A DNA stretch of 64,000 nucleotides, taken from positions 212,107,632 to 212,171,631 of the forward strand of contig NC_134568.1 in the NCBI RefSeq assembly GCF_050947875.1, read 5' to 3'. Within the stretch, counting starts at the first letter, position 1. Each line of letters opens with the position of its first letter. The position numbers were made by a program, and so were the translations under genes. Positions 11,481 to 24,539 of the stretch are shown here, one piece after another. The notes below the pieces were generated by a model. It was given only the letters and a program-made list of their open reading frames with translations, ran no database searches and had not been told where the DNA came from. This stretch comes from Dermacentor variabilis (lineage: Eukaryota > Arthropoda > Arachnida > Ixodida > Ixodidae).

Positions 11481-12700
11481 CCTCCTCAAAGGAAATAAAG
11501 AGAAGGAAATCCCGACGCTGTGCTTGTCCTGGCCTCATCGACTGGTGGCTTGCCTGATAACCTCCACGACGCTGCCCCCGTGGTCGTCGGATCGGCGGCG
11601 CTCTTGCGCTGGATGGCGTCTCTTCTTCAGCGCGCGTAGGCGTGAGCATTGCGGCGGAGGCGGCCGCTCTCTCTTTCGCGTGACCGCGTCGTTGCCCGAT
11701 GCGGGTCCAGTTCTTTTGCCTCCCGGATTTCGCGCACCGTAGCAGCCGTGCTTTTTTTTTTTTTGGCCTTGGAAAATGCAGAGGGTGCTTTGTGCAGCAC
11801 CGCGGCAGCCTGCCCGCCTTGGCGGTAGGTTTTTGTGCTGCTTTATGTCTGGTCATTCGTGAAAGCCCGCGCTTGCGCCACCACTTGCGCTGCTGTTGCT
11901 CTTCCCGTTTTTCTTGCCCGAACCATTAGAGTGCGGTTCTGAAGGTGCACCTCATTTCCTCACGCGGTACACCGTCGCTCCCTTCCCCTTCGTTCTTTCT
12001 TTAAAACCCCTCTTCGTCCCGCCTATTTCTCGAGTCGCGCGCCTCAAAGAATAAAACGAGCAGCGCATTTTCTTCCAAAGATTCAATGTGCACGGTTCGT
12101 CTGCACCGGGGTGCATGACGGCGCTTAACCGTTGCTTGCAGGGAAAAACATCCGAAGGTGTCCCGGCTATTCCGGACTGTGCGGAAGTACGCGGTTTGGT
12201 TTTATCCATCGCATCATTCGCGGAGTATGCGCGACGGTGTGCGGCACGATCGCTGCAGCCGTTGCGCATGCGTTGCACCCGTGAGCGGGAGTTTCGTATT
12301 GTTACTAGCGTGCAAACCGGGGCGCTAATTCTCCCGAAGCAGCTGTCACTTGAACGCGCATACCACGACCACCGTCGTGTGCAGGCGCTCCATCGCGCGA
12401 AAGGCTGGCGCGCTCCTTATAGGATCGGCGTCTGGCTCAGCGGCGACGAAGCAGCGGGGAGGCCCCGCGGTGCAGCGCAACGAGCGCGCGTCCCGGCGGA
12501 CAGCGAAGCCGCCGGTTGCCCGCTCGGCATCCGCAGCAGAGCGCGCTCTCTTCCTTATACTGCTGCTTCGCTGATTGCCCAGCGAATTCGTTCCGCCACC
12601 GCAGACCGTGGGATCGAAATAGGCGCTTGTGCTTTGCTTAGGTTACTTTGGGGCGAAGGACGTCTTCGCTGTTAATTACGCGCACTTTACAGCGCCAGTT
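11480..12700. other. GC-rich block, no supported gene
   Basis: CG-rich DNA with long overlapping frames on both strands (132 codons minus at 11458-11856; 195 codons plus at 12088-12675). The predicted peptides are rich in Arg and Ala without a recognisable domain, as expected from composition alone. It may be a CpG-rich regulatory region or an exon of an unknown gene. Confidence 0.3.
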
Positions 12701-13021
12701 GATTTGGTGGCTCAGTTCTCTGGGCTCGGTTCGGATTGTGTCCGCACTTGCCATTTCCCCGCCACTATCCAGTGTTGTTTCCTATCGCTGGGAGCGAGCC
12801 GCCGCAAGGACGACGGCAATCGAGACGTATACTCGCGCGGCGAGAAGAATCTCTTTAACGGGAGACGTCACTGGCTCTCGTCAAGAAGGGCGGAGAAAAG
12901 ACGTCGTACGGCTAAGTGCGCCTGTCGTTACCATTTGATGTCGTCGGACGGGCAGAACGATGAGGTGCGTCTTGCACACTCGTTGAATAGTCGCGACCAA
13001 TAAGGCCGCGTATGGCGGATG

Positions 13022-13175
13022 TGCCGCATTTCGATGGGGGCAAAATGCGAGAACACCCGTGTACTTAGATTCGGGTGCGGGTTAAAGAATCCCAGGTGAT
13101 CCAAATTATTCCAGAGTCCCCCGCTACGCCGTGCCTCATATCAGATAGTGGTTTTGGCACGTAAAGACCCATATC
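13022..13175 (+). mobile_element. SINE, 5'-truncated copy
   Basis: The sequence begins inside the SINE body ('CCGCATTTCGATGGGGGC') and continues through 'AAAGAATCCCAGGTGATCC' to 'TTTTGGCACGTAAAGACCC'. The tRNA-like head and both internal promoter boxes are missing. Several differences from the copy at 9635 indicate moderate age. No clear target duplication was found. Confidence 0.8.
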
Positions 13176-15628
13176 CTTCTTTCAATGGCGGATATGTTGT
13201 GTGGATGTGCTATAGCGGCTTTGCAACAAAACGGAAGCTGGTCTTGCACGGCGACGATGCGCCGGAGGTAGCGCGACGTCACCGCCGACAGAGGGGCATA
13301 AGTTCGCGTCTGACGCGTCTTTTGTCTGGTAAGCGTTGCTCTCAAGTGCATTTGCGCGATTCTTTACGAACAGAAATCGTGCAGCAGGAACCTTGGTAGT
13401 TCACCTTTGTCAAATCTCTTCGATGTCCAGTTTTTAAAGGACAACTCCGGCGATTTTTCCACGCCTACTGACCTTAATAAAATTTTGAATATATGTTCTC
13501 TTTTGCACTCTGATTATCTGTGCCATACTATATGGCTGCAAGTCGTTTAGTTTTCCTGAAAATGAATTTTAAAGATAGGTTGCGTTCCTGACTCATGACT
13601 TCCTACTCGCCACTCTGTGTTTGTGACGTCAGAGACTACACCGCCAGTGTCGCTGAAATCGTCGCTGAAAGGCTAATGCGCGAGACACATGGTGCGATTT
13701 TTCGTGCAATCGGTCGTACGGCATGCGGCGATTAGGAACACGTGGTGCGAATGAGCGAGCGACGCGTAGCTCCGCCCAGAACCGGCGCCCCTGCGTGGGA
13801 GCTTGGAATGCTGCGTAACTTCGAACAGAAAGTGAAAGCAACCGTATTTGCACAGCTATCTTGTTTGAAACAAACGATGACAATATAGACACGTCTATGC
13901 GAGCACTGCAGACGTGTTTCCGCAAGGCCGCGTTAGCAGTATCGGATCCGTTGACAGCCGCCGATGGCCAGGAGCCATCGAATCCGACACTGGTTGCGCT
14001 TGTGACACGATCGCTTGCTGCTCGTATAATGAAGCGCCTATGTTAGTCGGCACAACGTGTACACAGTTATGTCACACTTAAATTGCAGCACATTTGATTT
14101 CATTGGCGCCGACGGAAGCGAACGACCATGCCTGGCGAGCTTGCGATCGCTGGTAGACGGTGTAGGCCTAGCTCGCCGGCCGTCTATCTGGGGCCGAGAG
14201 CCCTTGCGATGCGTCCGCAGCTCGTAATAAACCGCCTAAATTCGCCGGCACAATGAATGTCTGCACATTTATGTTGCTCTCAAGGGAAAATATAAGCTTT
14301 GCCGACGCCGTTAGTAGCGATGAGTAAAACGCTAGTCAGGCGAGCCGCTTCGTATAGACGATTGCTGCGCGCCTGCGCTGACCGCTTCCGAGTAGAAATC
14401 ACGCCAACGATTTACTACTTCGCACAACGTTTTATAATACGCACTCGTTCGAGGTCACTTTATTCTATCAGTTATTTCGTGTTTCGCCTCTTTCGCCGCC
14501 GTCAGCGGCGAAAGAGGCCAGCGTTTCGACCAGGTAGAAACACACGCGCGCATGCGATAGGAGCGGCGAGGCGCTCGCTCGTCGGCCCCGCCCCGCCGCG
14601 TCTACCACGTGGCCATGACGTTCACGCTACCGGCGCTGTCATTGGCTGTGGTCGTCCGACCGATGCGGCAGTCGCACGACGATATTCAACAAGTTGGCTG
14701 CTTGCGCGGCGTGCGATTCGGCGCCGCATGCGGCAGATTCGGTTGAGAAGCCGTTGAGTGCGGCTGCCGATGCGACTGGTCGTACCACAGATCGCACCCG
14801 AAATCGCACCATGCGTCTCGGGCCTAAACCCCATGAGAAACCCATGAGAGCGAGTTTGTGCTCGACGACGACGAGCGTCGGCTTCGAGCGACAAAACGGG
14901 CCGTCGCTTGAACAGATCGCTCGGTTCTAAAAATTTAGAATTCGTCACTCGTCGCCCGGAGGTGCTGTGAGCGACTAGCCAATAGCGCGAAGCCGGAACT
15001 GGATGTACATCACTCAAGTACTACTGATTGTCGCACGGAAGGAGCAAACAATTGAAATTTTATACGTGCAAGGGTAAGAACCTACTGCAAGACCTTAAGA
15101 AATATTTTATGCTGCTCTGTACAGTAAAATGCATAAACTTAAATTAATAAAGCATGCGTAACGCGCGTATATTGCTGCCCTCATACCGGTAACACCATGC
15201 AGTGAGACGTTACTCAACATCATCGCTCGCATGGGGTACGGCTTGGCGACGAGCGAACAGCCATCTCCATCGCATCGCTTGTCACTGTCGCGCGCAAGAT
15301 CGCTTGCATGGGGGTTTATACTTAAATCGCCGCTGTCTAGTTTGGAAACTCTGTAAAAGCTCCCTGTGTCGTCGATAGACATCAGCTCCGCTTCTTTAGC
15401 GTTAGCGCCGCGTGTACTGCGTGTATAGCACGGTTTCTGCGTGTTTACGTTATGGCAGTGCAGGATCTGACGTCATTAACTCATCGTGACGTCACACAAA
15501 GCAGCTATCCGTTTCGGTTTCGGCATCTTGTTTGTTGGTTATTTCAAATTATTGATAAATTTCTAAGCAAATTGAACCACTCCAGCCGTGATAAGATTGT
15601 CAATGCCATTTGAAAGTGAGAATAGAAA

Positions 15629-16280
15629 GTTTGAGAATAGGGGTCCCAATAGTTTGGGGCCCCAAAGAGCTTTGCGGGTGTTAGCGTTGGGGCACGCAGG
15701 AGTGAAGAGCTTTACAATAGGGCTTTGCGTTTGCGGATAGCGTCTTGCGCTGGCAGCACCACTACGGCGTCAAATAAAAGCTATTAGAAATAATAAGTCA
15801 AATTTACCATCTTATGATAGGAATAGGAATTTTGACTTGCGTGCTTTCGCGTTTAATTACAATTTATAGGTTATTCTGTAAGCAGCAATTAGTTGCGCTT
15901 AGTTTTGAACAAACCAACTTTACGTGCCTTCACCAGCCAAGCTAAGCCGTGTTCGGCTTACAAGCCATAAAATCCAGGATCGAATTCGGAATCGGCGGCG
16001 TCTAATGAATCAGTCTTCATATCACACGGTAGTTGAGAGAAAGCGATAACCGCAGTCACTTCTAGCTTGCGAACTTCACGCGTTACCACGAATCAAACCC
16101 AGTTTGGTGCTGTAGGTTAGAGCCGTCGCTTCGATGGATGCCGCCATCTTTTGGGGCAACTTTTGGGGCTCCCGCTAAATCAGTGAAATAGCGTGCCCAA
16201 CGCAAAACCCAAGCGCAGTTTGCGTCTCGCGCATGCGCAGTGTCTTCGACGCTATTTCTTTGGGGGCCCTATTCTAAAAC
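15629..16280. mobile_element. Candidate TIR element with GAATAGGG ends
   Basis: The left end 'TTTGAGAATAGGGGTCCC' and right end 'GGGGGCCCTATTCTAAAAC' are imperfect inverted repeats. Inside, 'CTTTGCG' and 'CGCAAA' blocks lie in roughly mirrored positions. No transposase and no sure target duplication. Boundaries are approximate. Confidence 0.5.
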
Positions 16281-16304
16281 CCTCCAGTATCCTAATATGG
16301 TTAA

Positions 16305-17102
16305 AGGGACACTAAAGGCAAATACTAACTCAAGCTAAAGTGATAGATTAGTGCTCGAGAATCTCTAAGGCGTAAATGTTATCGCGAACAGAGCCTTAAT
16401 CGAGAAATCGAGGTAAATGCAGGACATTGTTAGACTCCCCCGGGACATTCAAGCTTTTAACCGATGACGAAAGCACTCAGTTAAATTATATCACTAGTGC
16501 TCAACTACTCGTTGTAAAAGACAACCTCGTATTCTTTTATAAAATGAAATCAAATGCTACTTGTCTAGTTCCATTTTATGTTTAGAAAAAAAGAACTCAT
16601 TGAAATTACCGTTGACAACGACGCGGGCGGTCGAAAGGTTTCGTTCTCTCGACTCTGCGCCGCCCACGCTTTCGCGTTTCAGTACTTTCTTGATCGTTTA
16701 GTGCTGCGCTGGTTTTTCTGGCTCGCAAAACTCGCACAAACGCCAAGTAGCAGAGAATTCAACTTCCATGTTATGTCGCGGGATTCCCGAACAGTATACG
16801 CCACTTGACCAAAAAGCAGCTGCAGCGGCGAATCCGCCGCTCTGACTTGGCTGGGTGCCGCCGTCTGTGGGGCGCCGTTTTACTCACCGATGACAGCAAA
16901 GGGCACTGATGGTGTATGCAACGTCACCACTCCCCCGGTTGGGTGGCGGGAGATTTGAATTTTGAAAAAGGGTATTCGAACCCTTCAGATGCAATTTTCT
17001 GGTAAACGAAGTATTTTCTTGGCACGAAACAAGCGTAGCGAGGTTTCTGGAAAGGTATTTAAACAGTCCGCGTTGACTTAGTATTTGCCTTTAGTGTCCC
17101 TT
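16305..17102. mobile_element. TIR element on a TTAA target (inner), about 0.8 kb
   Basis: The left end is TTAA (16301-16304) followed by 'AGGGACACTAAAGGCAAA'. The right end is 'TTTGCCTTTAGTGTCCCT' (plus one T) followed by TTAA (17103-17106). The TIR is at least 22 bp. It sits only about 22 bp from the right end of the outer element, so it inserted later into a TTAA there. A 76-codon frame inside (16578-16808) has no transposase motif. It is best read as a MITE moved by a piggyBac-type enzyme. Confidence 0.75.
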
Positions 17103-17131
17103 TTAAAAAAACGCCGGAGTTGTTCTTTTAA

Positions 17132-18724
17132 CTCTTCGTACTACTTACAATCCAAACCACCATGCTCCATCACATACGTGAGGAGCCTGAGGCATTCGAA
17201 TGCCTCGAGGTCTCGCAGCTCTTTGCATGGTAAAAGCACTGTGCTGACGGCTTTGTGGCAATAAATTATCGCTTATAATCACTGAAATCTAAAAATAGAC
17301 TGTGTAACATATACATAGCAATATAACAGATAAGTATCGCTCATAGTCACCTAAATATTTCTATATAACCCATATACAGTTGAAATGTCTGACATAATAG
17401 TTACACCATTGTTTAGCTAAGCCTTTTACACCTTTGTACGTACGAGATTTGTGCCCCTTTATATAGCACACTTCAATAGCCTTACTATTCTAGTCCGATT
17501 CTTGTATTTAATTTATAAATCATTGAATGTATGCATAGTTCTGGCGATATTTGGCCAAAGATACCCTTGCGTCATTATAACCCATCGATCAACTCTCTTG
17601 CAAGATGCGTTGATGCTTTAGTTTTCTTTTTTGTCAAATCTTTTGAGACTTTTTGACATTTCCGATTTGTTCCAAGCCCTAAAAGCTATATAAAGATACT
17701 GTCAAGCGTCAGAGCGTCTTAAATAATTTGCTGTAATACTCTACGGATCGGTTTGGGTTCCCAGAAGGAATAAGCGCGTCATGACGCAATGACACATCGA
17801 TGTATTCTTGCGAGCACATCCAGAAGACTCGCAGCAATCTTGTTTTTCTTTTATGAGCAACATAATCATACCTAGCCCTATTTCTACACGTCAGCAATTT
17901 TCCACTGTATCATGATGTCACTGTAATGTATATAACGTCGGGTCCTGCATTTCAAGACAAACTTTAGTACAAAATTGAAATATATTTACCCACTTTTATG
18001 CTTGCTAAGTGTCATTCTTTTATGTGCCAGAAGTGTGTGGTAGAGTCGGTACAACTAGGAAAATACTACGAGTCGGCATTTCATTTTTAAGCCTGCAGTG
18101 CCCAAGCACAGTTTGCTCGTCAAGGAAAATGAGAACAACTTCATTGTTATTTCTGCCCATGAAGAGCACAACCGTAAAAAAAAATTTTAGTGATAGCTTA
18201 GTGCAGTAACTAGTAATTGGCTTGCTGAACTATCCACATTTGGGGGGCACTTCCTTCAGCATATCAAAAACACTACTATAGGCTGTGCGTTAAGTTTCCA
18301 GTACGTAAAGCATCAACTCAGCGGAGCGCATGTGATACGTTGTGCTTTACGTGGTTAAGCACGCCTGATCTGGGGCCTGAGCTCGCCTGCCCAAGTCACT
18401 TACGTGATCGACCACGGACAGTGGAGACATTGACGGCTGTTTAGTGGCGGCGTGGCTGCTGGCACTGCGACGTCGGGTACTGTCGGCACCGGTCCCATGT
18501 TGCCGTGATGCGACTGGCGCCCAGCGGTGAAGTCCTCTGTTTCGCTGCAACACGGCAATATGGCGGAATGCTACGCATGCCCAGAATATGGCACCGCTTA
18601 CGCGTGTATTGATGGTTGACAAACGTGTCGTATAATTCACTTTTTAATGCATAAGCATTCTCGGGCTGTATCGCTCGAAAATATGTCCGTCCGTCGGTTT
18701 GTCTATAAGGCGATGCGCTCCATT
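17132..18724. other. AT-rich unassigned DNA
   Basis: AT-rich with many short frames; the 62- and 66-codon frames show no domain. A GC-richer part at 18340-18640 has a 97-codon minus frame without recognisable motifs. Confidence 0.3.
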
Positions 18725-19064
18725 TACAGGGTGTTTCACTTGAGCCAAACTTTAAAAAATATGCAAATGCCACGTTACTGCACCCGACCAAGGTAATGTT
18801 GTTTGCGGTCCCTTGGAGATACTCGGATTATTTTTTAGCATTCAGCCTGTTTGGATAATTAGTCTTAATTAGTTAATCAACTTATCAATTATTATAATTA
18901 GATGAAAAATTTTGATCAGAAAATTGTACAGCAACACGAGAAACTCTGAGACAGCTTTCTGTTGCCCAGTACGTGCTACATAAGTGTTTTTTGCGAGCGT
19001 GAAAGAAGCCCGCGAATATATGCAAAATTGCCGCACGACTGGTCGCTTGAGGCACTTTACGTGT

Positions 19065-19998
<934 letters not shown>

Positions 19999-20264
19999 GT
20001 GTACTCGCGGGCTTCTTTTACGCTCGGAAAGACACTTATGTAGCTCGTATTGAGCAACAGAAAACTGTCTGAGTTTCTCGTGTTGCTGTACAAATTCCTC
20101 ATCGACATTTTTCATCCAACTATTCAATGAAAAGTTGATTGACTAATTAAGACTAATTAGTCATTTAGGCGGAGCGCAAAAATAATCTATCTCCAAGGGA
20201 CGGCAAACATTACCTTTGTTCTGTCCAGCTACGTAGCATTTCGGCTCAAGTGAAACACCCTATA

Positions 20265-20790
20265 AGTATGCATGGGGTCCTTTGGGGATATACATGAGAA
20301 TGCCTTTGACTGCGTAGGACTATTGAAATTTATGGTTATGGCTATATATAGGGATTACTGAAAGCGTATTAAGAGTAATTAAGGTTGCTAAGATTAATTA
20401 CGATGAAATTAAGCGTCGTGACGCTCAATCGAGAATAGTCTGCGAAATGAAAATTAATGTAGATTAATTAATTCACGTTATAAATAATTTACGGTAGCGC
20501 AATTAGGCCTAATCAACATTACCGGTATTTAAGACTAATTAAGACTAATGATCAACATCACATTGATTAAAGGTAATCATGACGAATTAAGGGTGATTAA
20601 CATAACTTACGCCTCATTAAAATAATTGTGATTACATTAAGCCCAATCATGATTAATAAGGTTAATGAAGATCACTTCATATTACATTACTTAACCACAG
20701 TGCAGATTAGTTACGATTATAATTTCGTCCAATATCCCGACTAATTAATTAGGTTCACCAATTCGGTAATTGCAACAAGTCATTGCAAAA
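20265..20790. repeat. AT-rich field of degenerate TTAATTA-type words
   Basis: Between about 20330 and 20760 the words ATTAA, TTAAT, TAATTA and GATTAA recur every 10-20 bp on both strands without a fixed period. The same words occur in the arms of the adjacent inverted-repeat element, so this may be a decayed, expanded arm. TAAT cores are also homeodomain binding words, but that use is not shown. Confidence 0.5.
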
Positions 20791-21420
20791 GTTGCGGGAC
20801 ATTGCGTCATCCTCTCGACACAGTGAGACGTGGTGTGCGTAGCTCGGCCTCTCATTCGTTCGTTGCATGGGTTAGAGACGTGTCGGGACACGCTTGGCCA
20901 CGTGACGGCGACGTTTGCTCAGTTTCTAGGTTGGTGTGGGGGGAGTGCGAACGTGGGTGGTTAGCGCGCCGCTTGCGCCCACAGGAGATAGGCGCTCACG
21001 ACCTAGGAGCGGCGCTGCAGAGACTAAGCAAATGTCTCCATCAGACCACCAGTCACGTTCGGATTCGTCGGAGACGTGTGCGCATCATGAGCGAATGAAA
21101 AAACAAAAAAAGCTCACGCACTATCCGGCGAGTCCCAGTAGGGAGTTTATTCTGCAGTAATTTGTTTTTCTTCCGTTGCAGATGACCCTTGGGCATGGCA
21201 CTGCCTTGTGCGTCCATGTATTTCATTTACAGCTCATGAAACTGTCGAAAATGTGAAATGAAATGTCCAGCTGTATTATAGGGCACAACTGAGTACTCAT
21301 TTTCGCGTCTGGGCTTCTGAATGGGCGTTTTGTGCGTAGCGCTCTCTACGGATATAGCTGAAGAAGGAAGCCTCGTTTTGTTTCACCACAGCGCACGGAA
21401 TGTCCTCGAGAACTGCAACT
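20790..21420. other. Unassigned DNA
   Basis: Short frames only (98 codons plus at 20802-21098), no domain recognised. Confidence 0.3.
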
Positions 21421-21422
21421 GA

Positions 21423-21423
21423 A

Positions 21424-21457
<34 letters not shown>
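21423..21457. repeat. (ATT)n microsatellite
   Basis: About eleven uninterrupted ATT units. It is the only reason for the poly-Tyr frame read across it. Confidence 0.95.
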
Positions 21458-21458
<1 letters not shown>

Positions 21459-21584
21459 CTTTCTCAGTATGGCTCAGTGTTTCGGAAGCGCGGAAGCCTC
21501 GGAGAAAAAAACGTGGGCGCGCACCCGCGAAGCCTGGGAAAGTAACAGTATTGTGGATAAAATAAAAAGTGAGTGCTCAGTGTG

Positions 21585-21802
21585 GTGATTGATGGGGTTT
21601 AACATCCTCGAGGGATATTGAGGGACGCTGTTGCGGAGCGCCACCCACCTACTGCATCACGTCCTCTAAAGGGCTCCTGAGAGCTCGGTACGCGACCCTA
21701 TTTTCATTCCGCCCCTTCCGGAATAGGCCGCCGCGATCGGGAATCGAACCTGCGACCTCGTGCTCGGCAGTACAACGCCATGGACACTGAACAGTCGTGG
21801 CG
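21585..21802 (-). mobile_element. Diverged tRNA-derived SINE, minus strand
   Basis: Read on the minus strand, the tRNA-like head comes first ('CCGCCACGAC', then a B-box-like 'AGGTTCGATTCCCG') and the 3' end is 'GATGTTAAACCCCATC', the counterpart of 'CACGTAAAACCCC' in the younger copies. The body is poorly conserved, so the copy is old or belongs to another subfamily. Confidence 0.65.
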
Positions 21803-21879
21803 GGTAAAGCCTAGATTGAACCGGAGTTCCGGAAATTTCTGCGAAGCAGTAGGCGTACGTGATGCGCACTTGGCGACAA

Positions 21880-22440
21880 ACCTGCGGAATTTCCTCCTGC
21901 GCGCCCAGCTTTTCTCTACGCGTTTTGCGGCGCGCGCTCGCTGGCCGCTTTCGGCTTCCGCTCCGCGGGCGGTGTGGAGACCCGGGCGTGACCTGCCGCG
22001 CTGTCTGCGACGGCCATCGGTCGCTTCCGGAAGTGCGCCGCGTGGCCAGCGTCGCCGTGGCTCCTGCGCGATTGTTGCATTGCCGCCGATCGGCCTCCTG
22101 GATCCACCCCGACTGTTTATTTTTCCTTTCTTTTCGGCGAGTACTCCGTTGCGTCATTTCCGCTCACGCGAGCTGCATACTGAGCGGGCTTTGTGGATGG
22201 CGCGCAAGCGCTGTGGGAAAGACAAGGGGTTGCGGAAAGAAGTCTCTTTTAAGGCTATTTTGGGTGCATCGCTACTTGCATGGTATGCACGCCTGCGCGC
22301 ATTCCTTTCGCCCGTTCCTATTTCTGTGTATTTTCCTCCGGAGGAGCGGATATTACGGCGCCTGCGCTCACCGGCTACAAAACATCGTCGAAGGGAACAC
22401 GTTACTCGCTTTGTCATAGCTCCACTGTGAGTCCGAACAA
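21880..22440. other. GC-rich block, no supported gene
   Basis: Long overlapping frames on both strands (216 and 186 codons plus, 163 minus), all rich in Arg, Ala and Pro with no domain. They overlap each other heavily, which argues against all of them being genes. Confidence 0.3.
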
Positions 22441-24360
22441 ATGACTTCTTCCGCATCTTATAATGTCGATATTTTTCTCATCAAAACACCAAATGGAATG
22501 CTGCGTTTCAAAAACAAAAGAAAATGATAACGGATTTTTTCGTTATTGTTATTTGCGCCACGTGTAAGAACTAAAGAAAAAGACACGTGTCCAAAGTTTC
22601 ATGCATGTACATGGCGAAAGATTGTCCGCTCCAAAAATGCTTGTGCTTATTCAGATCCGCGTCCGCAACCCGCGCACTAACTCGCCGCTGCAATGGCGCC
22701 GCATTTTAGCACCAATCGACGAAGTATATAGCCTGTCCACTTGACACCGCAGGTAGAATTCACTTCGCAATGGACGCTGCATAAGAGCGAACCATAGGAT
22801 ATGGTCGTTGACGCGGATGCTTCCGACTTAACGCCATTAGTTGTTCCAGTGTGACCTCGCGTACGGCGACTCAGACGTGCACTGCGTACTTTCAGTTGGC
22901 AAAGCGCGCGGCCTTCCAGTGGCGCGGAGCGGGTCGCCGCGATCGCTGACCAGGTGGCGGCGCTGCGGTAGCGTTCGGATCGGTCTCGGCGCGTCGTCAG
23001 CCACTTCCTGAAAGGCGACCGCCGAGCGACTACCACATTCCCTTAACTTTCTCATCCACGAAGCGGAAACGCAAATTCGCTCTTATTTTACTTGGCTTAA
23101 GCGCCTTTTAATTCTATCTGAATATTATAACAACAACAACAACAACAAAAAAACAGCACGTGAGACAGGACAAAAAGAAGAAAGAAAGCAAACACTGCAC
23201 AATGCGCATGCCTTCATTCCGCTTCCTGTTGTAAGTGATGTTTATTTTTCGCCAGTGTACTGCCCAAATCAACCGAGCACCCCGTAATGCTCAATCATAT
23301 TCCAACTATACGTGAACACGTCTTGCGCGGCCAAAAACTGCGGGGAAGCCTACAAAATCAACAACCAGCAAGGAAGCAAGAAAATATGCCTTGTCACTTT
23401 TATTTGATGTTGTGAAAGGAAATGTAGCAGGTGAATTATTTGCAGGGGCATATTTACAATTGGAAAGCTACTTACAGTGACGGAGCTGTACAGGAAGCCT
23501 TCGCGTTAGTTTTGCTTTCTTTCTGCCAGATGCGACCTTTTCTGAAGATCTGAGGCTCTTGCAACTATATTTTGCGGCAAAATGCATTCGTAGCACTATA
23601 GTATGAATAGAAGATCTACATTAGTGGTGCCCTTGTGAACGGGACAACCGACACTTGTCACATCACAGTCCCCAAGGGCGTCAAGAAGGGTCCGAAAAAG
23701 CGGCAATTTCAATGTGTACAGTGCCCCCGGACTCCTTGAGCTCTTAGATAACAACCTGGATGGTCGAAGCCTTCACATTCCACGACTCAAATGTATACCG
23801 TCCTGCAGAACAGCAAGCCAGGGCGCAGTTTAACGAGCTGACTTCGGCGCGTTCACCTCCATCCATGCTGCCACTCGCTTCAATTTTGTCGCACAAATCC
23901 CCCATCACTCTGGCAGGAAGCAACTTGGACAGGAACCACTGACCTTACTTTAGGTGGTTTTCTTGCTGACTTGGGCACCTTCGGTTTCGACAGATGCCCA
24001 GGTATGTTCGGAAAAATTCGGGGCATCACGTGCTCCCTAAGTGTCCACCTGGCTCGCGGTATCGTTATGGTTTGATGGTTCATGACGTGGCTCATAGAAG
24101 CTTGTGATCTCTGCAGGCTCAAAATTAATGTCACAAACTTATGTTTTTCACGTAAAAGCCTTAAAGTGTTTGTGCGGGATCGCGTTTTCCCATGCCTTCG
24201 ATATGTCAGGTTCCTTTGAAGGCTTAAACAATTGAGTCACTTTGATATACGCCAAAGATGGTAAAGGCGAAAGCCCGTGCTCTCAAGATCTTAATACATT
24301 CATTAAATTACTTGACATTCTCATTCGAATGCGTTGTTACTTTTTATTACTCGTTTTATC
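22440..24360. other. Unassigned DNA with an (AAC)n tract
   Basis: (AAC)6 lies near 23129-23147. A minus-strand frame at 23880-24134 (84 codons) and a plus-strand frame at 23760-23942 (60 codons) have protein-like composition but no domain I can name. They could be remnants of a transposase or processed pseudogene; I cannot support either. Confidence 0.3.
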
Positions 24361-24500
24361 CCAACAAAGGTCGTTGGTTCGAGATCGATGTGCCGCAGTT
24401 CACGCTACCTTAATTGCGGCCTAATTAACACCAAAGGTCGTGGGTTCGACTTCCACACAGGCTCGAAGGTTCGATTCCCACCGAAGGTCCTGAGTTCGAG
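24361..24500. repeat. Cluster of tRNA B-box-like motifs
   Basis: Four related words follow each other: 'AAAGGTCGTTGGTTCGAG', 'AAAGGTCGTGGGTTCGACTT', 'CGAAGGTTCGATTCCCA' and 'GAAGGTCCTGAGTTCGAG'. The third matches the RNA polymerase III B-box consensus GGTTCGANTCC exactly and the others nearly so. Spacing is uneven (about 70, 40 and 25 bp). No A box or tRNA cloverleaf accompanies them. It may be a decayed tandem repeat seeded from a tRNA or SINE head. Confidence 0.6.
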
Positions 24501-24539
24501 TGTTTAAAGAATTGTATCTTAACTTCACCTTTTCTTTTA

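Larger units (their letters stand above)
13438..17127. mobile_element. TIR element on a TTAA target, interrupted (outer)
   Basis: The left end reads TTAA (13434-13437) then 'AGGACAACTCCGGCG'. The right end reads 'CGCCGGAGTTGTTCT' then TTAA (17128-17131). These are inverted repeats with one mismatch, plus one extra T on the right. TTAA duplication is the habit of piggyBac-type transposases, but no transposase coding was found, so this would be non-autonomous. Two further TIR elements lie inside (15629-16280 and 16305-17102). Without the TTAA insert the element is about 2.9 kb. The interior has short frames and several CG-rich stretches, none recognised. Confidence 0.65.

Noticed and set aside
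11458..12675. Frames of 132 and 195 codons as genes.
   Set aside because: Arg/Ala-rich composition without motifs, opposite-strand overlap.
21666..22456. Frames of 163-216 codons as genes.
   Set aside because: Same pattern of mutually overlapping, composition-driven frames.
23641..24134. A possible transposase or processed pseudogene.
   Set aside because: I could not name a domain, and the frames are short and broken.
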